A stretch of 17,412 nucleotides of DNA from Halobacteriales archaeon QS_9_70_65 (GCA_003023535.1 PXSC01000016.1:1-17412); one strand, 5' to 3'; counted from the first letter of the stretch, positions 1 to 7,153 are shown. Made by a program: numbers and translations. The notes: generated from the sequence alone by a model not told the origin.

Positions 1-1260
1 GACATGGAGATCCTCTTCGACGGCATCGACATCGGCGAGATTTCGACGTCGTTTACGATCAACCCGTCGGCGCCCGTCGTCTACGCGATGTACATCGCCC
101 TGGCCGACCGGCAGGGCGTGCCGCGGGAGGAGGTCCGCGGCACCCTGCAGAACGACATGCTGAAGGAGTTCATCGCCCAGAAGGAGTGGGTGATCCCGCC
201 GGAGCCGTCGCTGGACGTCGTCACCGACACCGTCGAGTTCGCCGTCGCGGAGACGCCGAAGTTCCACCCCGTCTCGATCTCGGGCTACCACATCCGGGAG
301 GCCGGCTCCACCGCGGCACAGGAGGCCGCCTTCACGCTGGCCGACGGCTTCGCCTACGTCGAGGACTGTCTCGACCGCGGCATGGACGTCGACGCGTTCG
401 GCCCACTGCTGTCGTTTTTCTTCAACTCCCACAACTCGATGTTCGAGGAGGTCGCGAAGTTCCGCGCCTCGCGGCGCATCTTCGCCCGGGTGATGGACGA
501 GTGGTACGACGCCGACGCCGAGTCGGCCAAGCGGCTGAAGTTCCACACCCAGACCGCCGGCCAGTCGCTGACGGCCCAGCAGCCGCTCAACAACGTCGTC
601 CGCGTCACCGTCCAGGCGATGGCCGCCGTTCTCGGCGGCACCCAGTCGCTGCACACCAACAGCTACGACGAGGCGCTGGGCCTCCCGACCGAGGACGCCG
701 TTCGGGTGGCGCTGCGCACCCAGCAGATCCTCGCCGAGGAGTCTGGCGTCGGCGACGTCGTCGACCCGATGGGCGGCTCCTACGCGATCGAGTCGCTGAC
801 CGACGAGATGGAAGCGGAGATCATGGGATACATCGAGGAGATCCGCGAGTTGGGCGACGGCTCCGTCCGCGACGGCGTCCTCGAGGGCCTCGAACAGGGT
901 TACTTCCACCGCGAGATCCAGGAGGCCTCCTACGAGTACCAGAAGCGCGTCGACGCCGGCGAGGAGGTCGTCGTCGGGGTCAACGAGTACGAAATCGACG
1001 AGGATACCGACCCCGACATCCTGAAGGTCGACCCCGAAACGCGGGACCGCCAGCTCGGCCGCCTCGAGCAGGTGAAGGCCGACCGCGACGACGAAGCCGT
1101 CGCCGACCGGCTCGAGGCGCTCGGCGAGGCCATCGAGAACGGCGACAACGTGATGCCGCCCATCATCGACGCGGTGAAGGCCTACGCGACGATGGGCGAG
1201 ATCATGGAGGTCTTCGAAGATTACCACGGCGCCTACCAGGAGAAGGTGGGACTGGCTTAG
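1..1260 (+). CDS. mutA: Methylmalonyl-CoA mutase large (catalytic) subunit, 3' part; start lies upstream of window
   Basis: The frame is open from base 1 to a TAG at 1258-1260, giving about 419 residues of a longer protein. The family interconverts methylmalonyl-CoA and succinyl-CoA with adenosylcobalamin, in haloarchaea usually for propionate and odd-chain carbon or related acyl-CoA pathways. Family signatures are visible: the [17 protein letters not shown] segment, then [17 protein letters not shown], then [19 protein letters not shown], and VDPMGGSY. The protein stops soon after the barrel and a helical tail ([15 protein letters not shown]). There is no C-terminal B12-binding domain with the DxHxxG motif, so this matches the archaeal arrangement with a separate small cobalamin-binding subunit. 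The stop overlaps by four bases with the convergent UspA-like gene on the other strand. Confidence 0.95.
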   Translation, partial: DMEILFDGIDIGEISTSFTINPSAPVVYAMYIALADRQGVPREEVRGTLQNDMLKEFIAQKEWVIPPEPSLDVVTDTVEFAVAETPKFHPVSISGYHIREAGSTAAQEAAFTLADGFAYVEDCLDRGMDVDAFGPLLSFFFNSHNSMFEEVAKFRASRRIFARVMDEWYDADAESAKRLKFHTQTAGQSLTAQQPLNNVVRVTVQAMAAVLGGTQSLHTNSYDEALGLPTEDAVRVALRTQQILAEESGVGDVVDPMGGSYAIESLTDEMEAEIMGYIEEIRELGDGSVRDGVLEGLEQGYFHREIQEASYEYQKRVDAGEEVVVGVNEYEIDEDTDPDILKVDPETRDRQLGRLEQVKADRDDEAVADRLEALGEAIENGDNVMPPIIDAVKAYATMGEIMEVFEDYHGAYQEKVGLA

Positions 1261-1661
1261 ACGCGCGGCTCGCGGCTCTCCGGGTCGCCGGCGACGATCA
1301 CCGGCACCGCCGCCCGCAGCAGCACCCGCCGTGCACCCAGCTTCAGCTGGAGCTTCCCGGCCGGCGACCGACGCCGGCCGCCGATGCAGACCGCGTCGAC
1401 GGCGAGGTCGTCGGCGGCCGACAGCAGCCCCTCGGTGGGGTCGTCGTCGACCCCGAGGACCGTCGCCTCGACGCCGTCCGTCCGGAGCGCGTCGAGCGCC
1501 CTCGCGACGGCCGGCACCGCCTCGACGTCGCCGTCGCCGTCGTGGACGTGGACGATCGTCACCCGGATCGACTCCGCCGCCTCCGGCAGCGACCCGACGG
1601 CGTCGAGCTTGTCCTCGAGGTGGTCGTCCTCGGGTGGGACCGCGAGCGCGAGGTGGTACAC
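1257..1661 (-). CDS. UspA-like universal stress protein, short
   Basis: 134 residues starting at a GTG (1659-1661). A TATA-like CTTTTCC lies at 1683-1689, about 27 nt upstream, so the transcript is probably leaderless. The N-terminus MYHLALAVPP and the middle VTIVHVHD match the first strands of a Rossmann-like Usp fold. The segment IGGRRRSPAGKLQLKLGARRVL followed by AVPVIVAG matches the C-terminal nucleotide-binding loop of the UspA family (Gly-2x-Gly-9x-Gly pattern in relaxed form). Function is general stress or nucleotide binding by family membership; the specific role is unknown. It ends tail to tail with the mutase gene, overlapping its stop by four bases, and lies 34 bp downstream of the small membrane protein gene on the same strand. 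Confidence 0.8.
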   Translation of the reverse strand: MYHLALAVPPEDDHLEDKLDAVGSLPEAAESIRVTIVHVHDGDGDVEAVPAVARALDALRTDGVEATVLGVDDDPTEGLLSAADDLAVDAVCIGGRRRSPAGKLQLKLGARRVLLRAAVPVIVAGDPESREPRV

Positions 1662-1682
1662 GCTCGGGGTTCGCGCCCGACG

Positions 1683-1689
1683 GAAAAGA
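1683..1689 (-). promoter_or_regulatory. TATA-like box for the UspA-like gene
   Basis: Read on the minus strand the box is CTTTTCC, centred about 25-27 nt before the GTG at 1661. This is the spacing expected for a leaderless haloarchaeal transcript. Confidence 0.4.
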
Positions 1690-1695
1690 AGCTTC

Positions 1696-2004
1696 TCAGA
1701 CGTACCGGCGGGAGACGACGACCACCAGCAACAGCAGCGTCCCGAGGAAGGTTCCGATCGTCGTCACGCCGAAGGCCGCCAGCCCCAGCGGCGTCGGCTG
1801 AAACGTCACCAGCCCGAGAAAGGTGACGGCCTCGAGATCCCGGAGGCCGATGCTGCCGATGATGGCGCCCATCAGCGCCGTGACGGCGAGGACGACGAGG
1901 TACAGCGCCACGATGACCCGGTTGCCGCTGAGGCCGGTCGCCCGCGCCTGTGGTTCCTCGGACACGCGGGCCGGTACGGCGCCCTCCGCGATGAGCGTTT
2001 CCAC
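1696..2004 (-). CDS. Small three-helix membrane protein of the cox region (DUF7520-like)
   Basis: 102 residues from a GTG at 2002-2004, chosen because a TTAAC-rich TATA-like element lies at about 2022-2031. After a short polar N-terminus there are three hydrophobic stretches: about residues 28-52 (VIVALYLVVLAVTALMGAII), 58-80 and 82-97, ending in SRRYV. Its size, topology and place in a cytochrome oxidase island resemble the small haloarchaeal proteins annotated as cox cluster proteins, which I recall as DUF7520. The family name is from memory and not verified. No catalytic or metal-binding motif is visible. It could assist oxidase assembly, but that is inference from context only. Confidence 0.7.
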   Translation of the reverse strand: METLIAEGAVPARVSEEPQARATGLSGNRVIVALYLVVLAVTALMGAIIGSIGLRDLEAVTFLGLVTFQPTPLGLAAFGVTTIGTFLGTLLLLVVVVSRRYV

Positions 2005-2017
2005 TCAGCCCGAGGTC

Positions 2018-2031
2018 ATGTTTAGTTAAGC
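2018..2031 (-). promoter_or_regulatory. AT-rich promoter element for the 1696-2004 gene
   Basis: The minus-strand sequence ttaactaaac stands out in this GC-rich DNA and is centred about 20-27 nt upstream of the GTG start. It fits a TATA/BRE promoter with a leaderless message. Confidence 0.4.
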
Positions 2032-2097
2032 GATGTTGACTGAAAATCCATCGCCGGGCGGGACTGGAAGGGGCTGCGCTCTCGGCGAGCGAGACGA

Positions 2098-2402
2098 CGC
2101 AAGCAGCGAGGGAGCTGCAGGCTCCCTCGGGCCGCTCGCGCGGCGCAGCCGCGCGAGGAGACCGCAGGACGGGGTCCGAGGACCGTGGTTCGAACGACGG
2201 CTCTCCGAGCCGTCGTTCGTCAGTGCGGGAAATCGAAGATTTCCCGCTTGCAGTCAGAACGCGTCGCGTTCTGACGACAGTGCCGGACGACGTCCGGCAA
2301 GCGGCCAGAATCCGTCGGATTCTGGCACCATCACGAGAGAGCTCCGCTCTCTCGAACGACAGCGAGTCGCAGCCGTCGGGAGCGCAGGGGCTTCCGAGGT
2401 CT
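2098..2402. repeat. Palindrome array C: nine consecutive hairpins
   Basis: Perfect stems follow one another with short linkers. Arms/loops are: 2107-2115/2121-2129; 2136-2144/2148-2156; 2173-2177/2180-2184 (weak); 2191-2203/2207-2219 (13 bp); 2225-2234/2238-2247; 2253-2262/2266-2275; 2282-2288/2292-2298; 2304-2313/2317-2326; 2334-2342/2346-2354. Loops are mostly exactly three bases (TCC, GAA, GTC, GAC). Each stem has a different sequence. The array begins with the linker cgcaagcag and ends near a gggCTTcCGAGGT motif (about 2388-2402), both found again at array D. No credible gene lies here: reading frames across it are by-products of the palindromes. Confidence 0.9.
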
Positions 2403-2470
2403 TGTCCAATCCGTTCGCACCGTATCCACTCGTAACTAAACAGTACCTGGCTCGACGGTCGAACCGCACC

Positions 2471-2478
2471 GCTTTTGC
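2471..2478 (+). promoter_or_regulatory. TATA-like box for the 37-aa membrane peptide
   Basis: gcttttgc is centred 27 nt before the ATG at 2501, in a GC-rich background. Similar boxes with the same spacing precede the genes at 9558 and 15291. Confidence 0.5.
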
Positions 2479-2500
2479 GCCGGCGCGCCGAACCGCGGAC

Positions 2501-2614
2501 ATGGCCGAGGCTCCCCGGGAGTTCACCGAGAAGGAGTACTTCCTGCTCGTGCTGGTCGGCGTCGCCGTCCTGATGGCGACCACCGGGCTGATACTCGTTT
2601 TGACGGCGGTCTGA
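2501..2614 (+). CDS. Tiny single-helix membrane protein (37 aa)
   Basis: ATG at 2501 and TGA at 2612-2614. The product starts MAEAPREFTEKEYF and continues into one hydrophobic helix of about 22 residues (about 14-36) ending LVLTAV. The start is set by the TATA-like box 27 nt upstream; a longer frame reaching back to 2033 would run through the palindrome array and is rejected. An acidic, charged N-terminus plus one helix recalls the very small accessory subunits of heme-copper oxidases (for example subunit IIa of Thermus ba3 oxidase, or CbaD in Natronomonas). That link is inference from size and neighbourhood. It converges with the large membrane protein gene that ends at 2668. Confidence 0.65.
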   Translation: MAEAPREFTEKEYFLLVLVGVAVLMATTGLILVLTAV

Positions 2615-2667
2615 GGGGCCGACCGCGTCCCGCCTCGTGCGAACGCGAAGCACGCGCCTCCCGGACC

Positions 2668-4165
2668 TTACAGCACGAACGCGTAGACGTAGATGAAGCC
2701 GAAGTAGATGAGCAACAGCAGCCCCAGCGCCTTTATTCGGAACAGCCGGACGTCGTCCCGTTCCTCCCTGCGGGCCTCGCGGTAGGCCTCGATTTCGGCG
2801 TCGGTCAACGCCTCCCGGTGGGCCCGCCCGCGGTGCAGCGCCAGCAGGCGGTCGTCGCGTGTAGCAGACCATCGCGACGGTGATCCCGTACTGGCTGCGG
2901 ACGGCCTGCAGCTTGCCGGGGAAGACGTCGTAGGCGGCGGCGTGAGCGACCCAGATGGCCAGCAGGTGTCCCAGTAGCACCCCGGCGAGTTCGATTCCGC
3001 CGAACCAGCCCGGCAGGACGAGCGCGACCGGCTCCGGCGGCGACAGCGGCGCGATTGCGGCCGTCGCGAGCGCCGGCGCCAGCTCCAGGAAGTACCCCAG
3101 GAAGTGTGCGAGGTGGTAGCCGGCGGCGATGGCCAGAAGTGGCGGCGCGAACCGTCGCGCGAGGACGTCCGCGGGCAGGTAGGTCCGGGCGGCACGCTTG
3201 CTGTACCGCACCGCCAGCGCGTAGACGCCGCAGACGGCGGCGTAGCCGGCCACGAGCGCCGCGGGGTACAGCAGCCCGGGCGGAACGCCGGCCTCGACGA
3301 CGGCGACGGCGGTGTCCCGCCACAGCGGCGTCGCGACGAGCCCGTCGAAGGTCGTCACCCACAGCACCGCGACGACGAAGGCGACCTCGGCCCGCGAGGT
3401 GACGAGCCGCGGCTCGTCGAGGCCGACCCCCGGCAGCCGGAGCCGGACGCCGTCGTCGTGGTACAGCGGCGCCATCCGCCCGAAGTACCGGAACAGCCGG
3501 GCGACGGGGTCGACCCGCCGGAACCAGACGTCGGCGCCGAAGACGACCGTCCCGGCGAGCGTGACGACGCCGTAGGCGGCGACGACGCCGGCCAGGAACC
3601 GCGGCCGGTCGGCGACCGGGCTGACGACCTCCAGCCACACCAGCCCTAGCAGCGCGGCCACGCTCGGCCAGGCGTCGAGGCGGTCGGGGTAGTCGACGTC
3701 GAGCGACGGCAGCGGCGCGGCCAGCGTCCGCCAGGGGTCGACGGCGGGCCAGCTGTTGCCGACGAGGTAGGTCGTCATCGTGTAGCCGGACCACCAGCCG
3801 ACCCAGACCGTCAGCACCGCGGCGTTCCGGGTCGCCTCCCGCGGGCCGACGAGGCCGGCGACGAACACCGCCGCCAGCCCCCCGAGCCCGACCGCCCGGC
3901 CGAGCCAGCGGGCCGCCCGGGCCGGCCGGAGGCCACCGCGGCGCCAGCCGTGGACCCGGCGGATGAACGACCGGTCGGTGACGAACGACGCCAGCAGAAA
4001 GGAGGCGCCGATGACGCCGCCGCCGGTCGTCAGGAAGAGCCACGTCGGCACCGAAAGCGAGCGGTCGGCCGCCCCCGAGAGGCCGGCGCCGTGTGCGGCC
4101 ACCGGCGCGACGGCGGCGGCGAGGAGTCCGACGGCGGCGACCGCGAGCCGGCGACGGCGGGTCAT
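2668..4165 (-). pseudogene. Large polytopic membrane protein of the cox region, with a reading-frame break near its 3' end
   Basis: From ATG 4163-4165 the protein begins with a signal-like helix (LAVAAVGLLAAAVAPVAAHG). It has about 11-12 hydrophobic segments and the motifs SVPTWLFLTTGGGVIGASFLL and GYHLAHFLGYFLE. The AHG-S-VPTWLF beginning recalls actinobacterial membrane proteins annotated (without firm support) as fenitrothion hydrolase, often near cytochrome oxidase genes; this is memory-based. Coding continues to QYGITVAMVCYT (about 2858). There the frame loses its membrane-protein character and runs on without a stop for over 1 kb in shadow sequence. The adjacent frame instead gives DDRLLALHRGRAHREALTD and a last helix LGLLLLIYFGFIYVYAFVL, stopping at 2668. 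One extra base or two missing bases at about 2857 would join them. Alternatively a deletion has fused the gene to a small separate downstream gene. Confidence 0.75.
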
Positions 4166-4285
4166 GCCCGACGGTAGACGCCCGCTCCCCGAGAGCGTTC
4201 CGGAATCGGCGGCGGCGCGACGGGGAAAAAGACGTCACTCCCCACGGGACGGCGTACGTGGAAACGGCCCCTGGTTCTGCTGTTC

Positions 4286-4640
4286 GTGATAGAGATACGA
4301 GCGCATACCGCCGTCTTCAGGCGGGGGTCGAGCGACAGCCGGCCCGTTTGTCCCAGCAGATTGAAGTCCGTGGCCCCCGTTCACACGGGTGCTACGGAAT
4401 CGGTGAGATGCCGGCCCCGAACCACAAGGGGCGGTGAACCGGCGGTGGTTCCCACGGCGATGACACGGATTCCGATGGGGTCTCATTGGCCGGGCCACAG
4501 CCCTACGAGGGAGACAAACGAGAGTTCCCCCGGTGTGTCGCCGGTTCCCTCCGAGTGCGGGTTGGAACCGAAGGGCCTCAACCGCCCGAATCCGGTGGTC
4601 GGATTCCCGCGCTTTCAGGCGCGGGAGGAGGTCAATGCTC
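4286..4640 (+). mobile_element. Probable remnant of the 3' end of an IS200/IS605 (IS1341-type, tnpB-only) element
   Basis: The plus-strand frame ending about 4640 reads ...SPGVSPVPSECGLEPKGLNRPNPVVGFPRF..., which I recall as the degenerate tail following TnpB genes in haloarchaea. It ends in two hairpins: 4588-4593/4601-4606 (GAATCC/GGATTC) and 4606-4612/4619-4625 (CCCGCGC/GCGCGGG), followed by ggaggtcaat. This is the usual form of a haloarchaeal IS605-group right end, which is also the 3' end of the associated omega-RNA scaffold. No TnpB catalytic core or TnpA is present, so at most a fragment survives. The exact left limit is unknown. Confidence 0.45.
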
Positions 4641-4729
4641 GGTGCAGGTGTTGTACGGAGTGATTCGGTCAGCTTGTGCTTGCCTCGACGTAGAGACTTC
4701 GAAAGCCCTCGGCCGGCTGGCGGACCGCG

Positions 4730-4840
4730 CTGTCTCCGAAAATCGGAGATTTTCGGGAGTGAGCGGATCGGAGATCCGCGATCTACGAAAGAGCTTCGCT
4801 CTTCCGGTATGACGAGAGGCGCCTGCGGCGCCTCTCGAAC
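4730..4840. repeat. Palindrome array A: four hairpins
   Basis: Stems are at 4736-4744/4748-4756 (loop GGA), 4764-4769/4773-4778 (loop GGA), 4789-4794/4798-4803 (loop TTC) and 4813-4823/4827-4837 (11 bp, loop TGC). Linkers are gagtgag, cgatcta and gtatga. Positions 4757-4806 match array B (14994-15043) at 49 of 50 bases, while the first and last stems differ in sequence from those of array B. The array is preceded by a TCGAAAGCCCTCG motif at 4699-4711. Confidence 0.9.
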
Positions 4841-4905
4841 CATGCGGGATATCCTCGCTCCGCTCGGATAGGGCCCACACAGCGGCCGCCACCCGGCCTC
4901 GCCCT

Positions 4906-4956
4906 TTCAGTCCGCCAGGATCCGGCTTTCCGGCCGGCTGTCCCTGGCGGACTGAA
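4906..4956. repeat. Long hairpin with 14-bp perfect arms
   Basis: ttcagtccgccagg (4906-4919) and its exact complement (4943-4956) flank a 23-nt loop that has a small inner CCGG...CCGG pairing. It sits between arrays A and D. It could act as a transcription terminator or be an element end; no poly-T tract follows on either strand. Confidence 0.75.
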
Positions 4957-4988
4957 CGGGCGAGCGGCGCTTGGCGGTGCCCCGACCC

Positions 4989-5110
4989 CGCAAGCAGCGA
5001 GGGAGCCGACGGCTCCCTCGGGCAGTCGGCGCCGTGCGCCGACGACCGCGAGGGACCAGAGGTCCCTCGGCCCGCTCGCGCGGCAACGCCGCGCGAGGAC
5101 ACCGCAGGCC
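4989..5110. repeat. Palindrome array D: four hairpins
   Basis: Stems are at 4998-5007/5011-5020 (10 bp, loop GAC), 5025-5032/5036-5043 (loop CGT), 5049-5057/5061-5069 (loop AGA) and 5076-5084/5088-5096 (loop AAC). The opening linker cgcaagcag (4989-4997) and the closing segment gcgcgaggacaccgcagg (5091-5108) recur at array C (2098-2106 and 2151-2168, 17 of 18 identical). Two stems not present in C lie between the shared first and last hairpins. Confidence 0.9.
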
Positions 5111-5255
5111 GACGGCCGAGGAGCACAGCGCGGTCCTCATGAGGCCCGACAGGGCCGAACGAGGGCTCGGATGTCGTAGCGGCGACCGAAGGGAGCCGAC
5201 CGACTTCCGGTGGTCGCGGCGCCCCGAGCGCCGCGAGGGCTTTCGAGGTATTGGA

Positions 5256-5315
5256 GTTCGTTGCAGAGCAGTCCAGTACGAACCAGTTCGTTGCAGAGCA
5301 ATCCAGTACGAACCA
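5256..5315. repeat. Two tandem copies of a 30-bp repeat
   Basis: Units 5256-5285 and 5286-5315 differ at one base (G/A at 5271/5301). Each unit begins GTTCG and has CGAAC near its end, so each is itself a weak dyad. They lie downstream of the coxC stop and next to the end of the palindrome-rich segment. Confidence 0.9.
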
Positions 5316-5392
5316 CCGGCACTACTCGCACGCACGCTATCGCGGCCGACTCGGTCCCAAAGGCGAGTCGAATAAAATGCCCGACGACCCCG

Positions 5393-6229
5393 TCAGACGA
5401 CGGCACCGCCGTACAGCACGACGACGAGAAAGAGCCAGACCACGTCGACGAAGTGCCAGTACATCGAGACGGTGCTGACGGAGGTGTGTTTCTCCGCGGA
5501 GTACTGGCCGTACAGCGCGCGGACGAAGACGATGGACAGCAGCACCGCCCCGAGACCGACGTGGAGGCCGTGGAGGCCGGTCAGCCCGTAGAAGGCCGAC
5601 CCGTAGGCGCCCTCGGTGAGGGTGAACCCCTCGTGGACGATGAATTCGTAGTACTCGTAGACCTGGCCGGCGAGGAAGACGATCCCGAGCAGCAGCGTCC
5701 CGCCGAGCAGCCGGACGAACCGTTCGCGGTCGTTTTCCAGCAGCGCGCGGTGGGCGAAGTGCATCGTGAACGAACTCGCGACCAGAATCAGCGAGTTCAC
5801 GATCACCAGCGAGCTGAGGACGTCCCCGGAGACGACGAGCTCCGGCAGCGCCTCCCGACTCCAGACGTCGGAGCCGCGGATGAAGAAGTAGTAGACGAAG
5901 CCGGCACCGAAGGTGGCGACCTCGGTGCCGAGAAACAGCAGCATCGTCAGCTTCAGCGGGAAGCCGTGGTCCTCGGCTTCGCCCTCCCAAAAGTCGACGA
6001 CGAAGGCGTGGTAGAGCCAGCCGTACAGTCCCGTCAGAAAGGCGACCGTGCTGGTGATGAAGACGCCGGGCCCGAGCGCCGGGCTCACGATGTCGTTCCG
6101 TCCGAGCACGAACAGCGCCGCGCCGACGTAGAAGCCGCTGCCGCCGAGCGCCGTGACGAACGGCCACCAGGAGGCCTCGCCGAACCCCTGTGGCCAGTCC
6201 TCGACCGCGGGAAGGTGGTGGTCCCCGTG
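5393..6229 (-). CDS. coxC: Cytochrome c oxidase (heme-copper oxidase) subunit III; start region disturbed
   Basis: The frame gives about 279 residues beginning HGDHHLPAVEDWPQGFGEASWWPF, then seven hydrophobic segments. These include GTEVATFGAGFVYYFFIRGS, QVYEYYEF, YGLTGLHGLHVGLGA and the ending VSMYWHFVDVVWLFLVVVLY, all typical of subunit III. It is an integral membrane partner of subunits I and II and has no redox metals of its own. No ATG or GTG in this frame precedes the HGDHH segment. The ATG at 6243-6245 would supply MDAEA but is shifted by one base, so the beginning is broken or mis-sequenced near 6230. A GTG at 6107-6109 is too far inside to be the start, because conserved sequence lies upstream of it. 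The gene follows coxB directly on the same strand. Confidence 0.9.
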   Translation of the reverse strand, partial: HGDHHLPAVEDWPQGFGEASWWPFVTALGGSGFYVGAALFVLGRNDIVSPALGPGVFITSTVAFLTGLYGWLYHAFVVDFWEGEAEDHGFPLKLTMLLFLGTEVATFGAGFVYYFFIRGSDVWSREALPELVVSGDVLSSLVIVNSLILVASSFTMHFAHRALLENDRERFVRLLGGTLLLGIVFLAGQVYEYYEFIVHEGFTLTEGAYGSAFYGLTGLHGLHVGLGAVLLSIVFVRALYGQYSAEKHTSVSTVSMYWHFVDVVWLFLVVVLYGGAVV

Positions 6230-7085
6230 GCGCCTCGGCGTCCATCTCGGTGCCGTTGCCGGCCGACCCCTGCTCGGAGTCGTCGGCCGACCCCTGCTCG
6301 GAGTCGTCGGCCGACCCCTGCTCGGAGTCGTTGGCCGATTGCTGCTCGGAGAGCCACGCGTCGTAGTCGTCGGCGCCCATGACGACGAACTCGCCGTTCA
6401 TCTGGGAGTGGCCGACGCCGCAGTACTCGGTGCAGTAGTACTGGTGACTGCCCTCCTCGTAGGCGATCGTCTTGATCGTGTTGTACTCGCCGGGGAAGGC
6501 GGTCTGCTTCAGCCCGAGGTCCGGCGCCGACAGCATGTGCAGCCAGTCCTCGGAGGTGATGTGGATGTACACCGGCCGGTCGGTCGGGATGCGTATCTCG
6601 TTGTCGGTCGTCACGTCGGTGCCCTCGTAGATGGCCTCCCAGCCGTAGCGGTAGGCCCGCAGTTCGATCTCGACGGCCTCGGTTTCGGACTCGTAGGGAC
6701 CGGCGGCGCCTTCGAGGTCCTCGGAGACGGTCGGCTCGACGCGCTCCTCGTCGCCGGGCACCGGGTTGCCGACCTCCTCGACGGCCAGCACCTGGTAGGA
6801 GGCGAAGCCGACGAACAGCAGGACGATGGCCGTCGCGACCGTCCAGGTGATCTCCAGTCGACGGTTCTCCTGCGTGGGCTCCGGCTCCTCCTTGTTCCGG
6901 AACTTCACCACGGCGTAGATGAGGATGGCCTCCACCAGAACCGTGATGGGGATCGCCGCGTACAGCAGCGTCTGGTTGAGGTCCGTGATGAGGTCGATGT
7001 TCCTCGTCTGAGCGACCGTCGGGTCCGCCGCGAGAGCGAGGAAGGCGACCCCGACCGCGACGTGGACGAGACGCGTAGCCCTCAT
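6228..7085 (-). CDS. coxB: Cytochrome c oxidase (heme-copper oxidase) subunit II with CuA site; 3' end unresolved
   Basis: ATG at 7083-7085, with TATA-like sequence 29 nt upstream. A signal-like helix (about 5-25) and two transmembrane helices (about 39-60 and 79-100) anchor a periplasm-side cupredoxin domain. CuA ligands are visible as H183, C218, E220 (backbone), C222, H226 and M229 in YYCTEYCGVGHSQM. The aromatic electron-entry patch is RAYRYGWEAIY. After the domain the tail holds three copies of an eight-residue DSEQGSAD-type repeat (about 252-276). The frame then reaches GTEMDAEA (to 6231) with no stop and runs in a non-coding frame across coxC. A stop must have been lost by an indel or deletion at about 6230. 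It accepts electrons from a donor such as halocyanin (family knowledge). It is divergent from ctaB. Confidence 0.92.
6262..6351. repeat. 24-bp tandem repeat inside coxB
   Basis: Units 6262-6285, 6286-6309 and 6310-6333 are near identical, and a decayed fourth covers 6334-6351. They encode the acidic Asp-Ser-Glu-Gln-Gly-Ser-Ala repeat at the C-terminal tail of subunit II. Confidence 0.9.
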
Positions 7086-7109
7086 TGATCGCGGCTACGG
7101 ACCACCCGG

Positions 7110-7118
7110 CTAAATAGT
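7110..7118 (-). promoter_or_regulatory. TATA box of coxB
   Basis: On the minus strand the element is CTATTTA, centred about 29 nt before the ATG at 7085. It is the clearest AT-rich stretch in the coxB-ctaB divergent region of under 100 bp, and implies a leaderless coxB message. Confidence 0.6.
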
Positions 7119-7153
7119 TGCTGACTTCCCCGAGGGCGTTCGGAAACGGGGGG

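Noticed and set aside
2033..2614. 193-residue protein starting at 2033
   Set aside because: Most of it is read through the hairpin array. Only the last 37 residues from the ATG at 2501 have protein character and a promoter.
1559..4165. Single 868-residue protein on the minus strand
   Set aside because: After about residue 435 the translation turns into Arg/Gly/Pro-rich shadow sequence crossing the palindrome array and neighbouring genes. The true continuation is in another frame.
4235..4843. 202-residue minus-strand protein
   Set aside because: Its composition is Arg/Pro-rich and low in structure, and it runs through array A and the IS-like remnant on the wrong strand.
2098..5110. CRISPR array
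   Set aside because: Repeats are palindromes of differing sequence with short, conserved linkers rather than a constant repeat with unique spacers, and no cas genes are present.
5256..5315. Minimal CRISPR or integron-like array
   Set aside because: Only two units, directly abutting without spacers.
5337..7085. Single 582-residue coxB product
   Set aside because: Residues beyond about 285 are an Arg-rich shadow of coxC in another frame.
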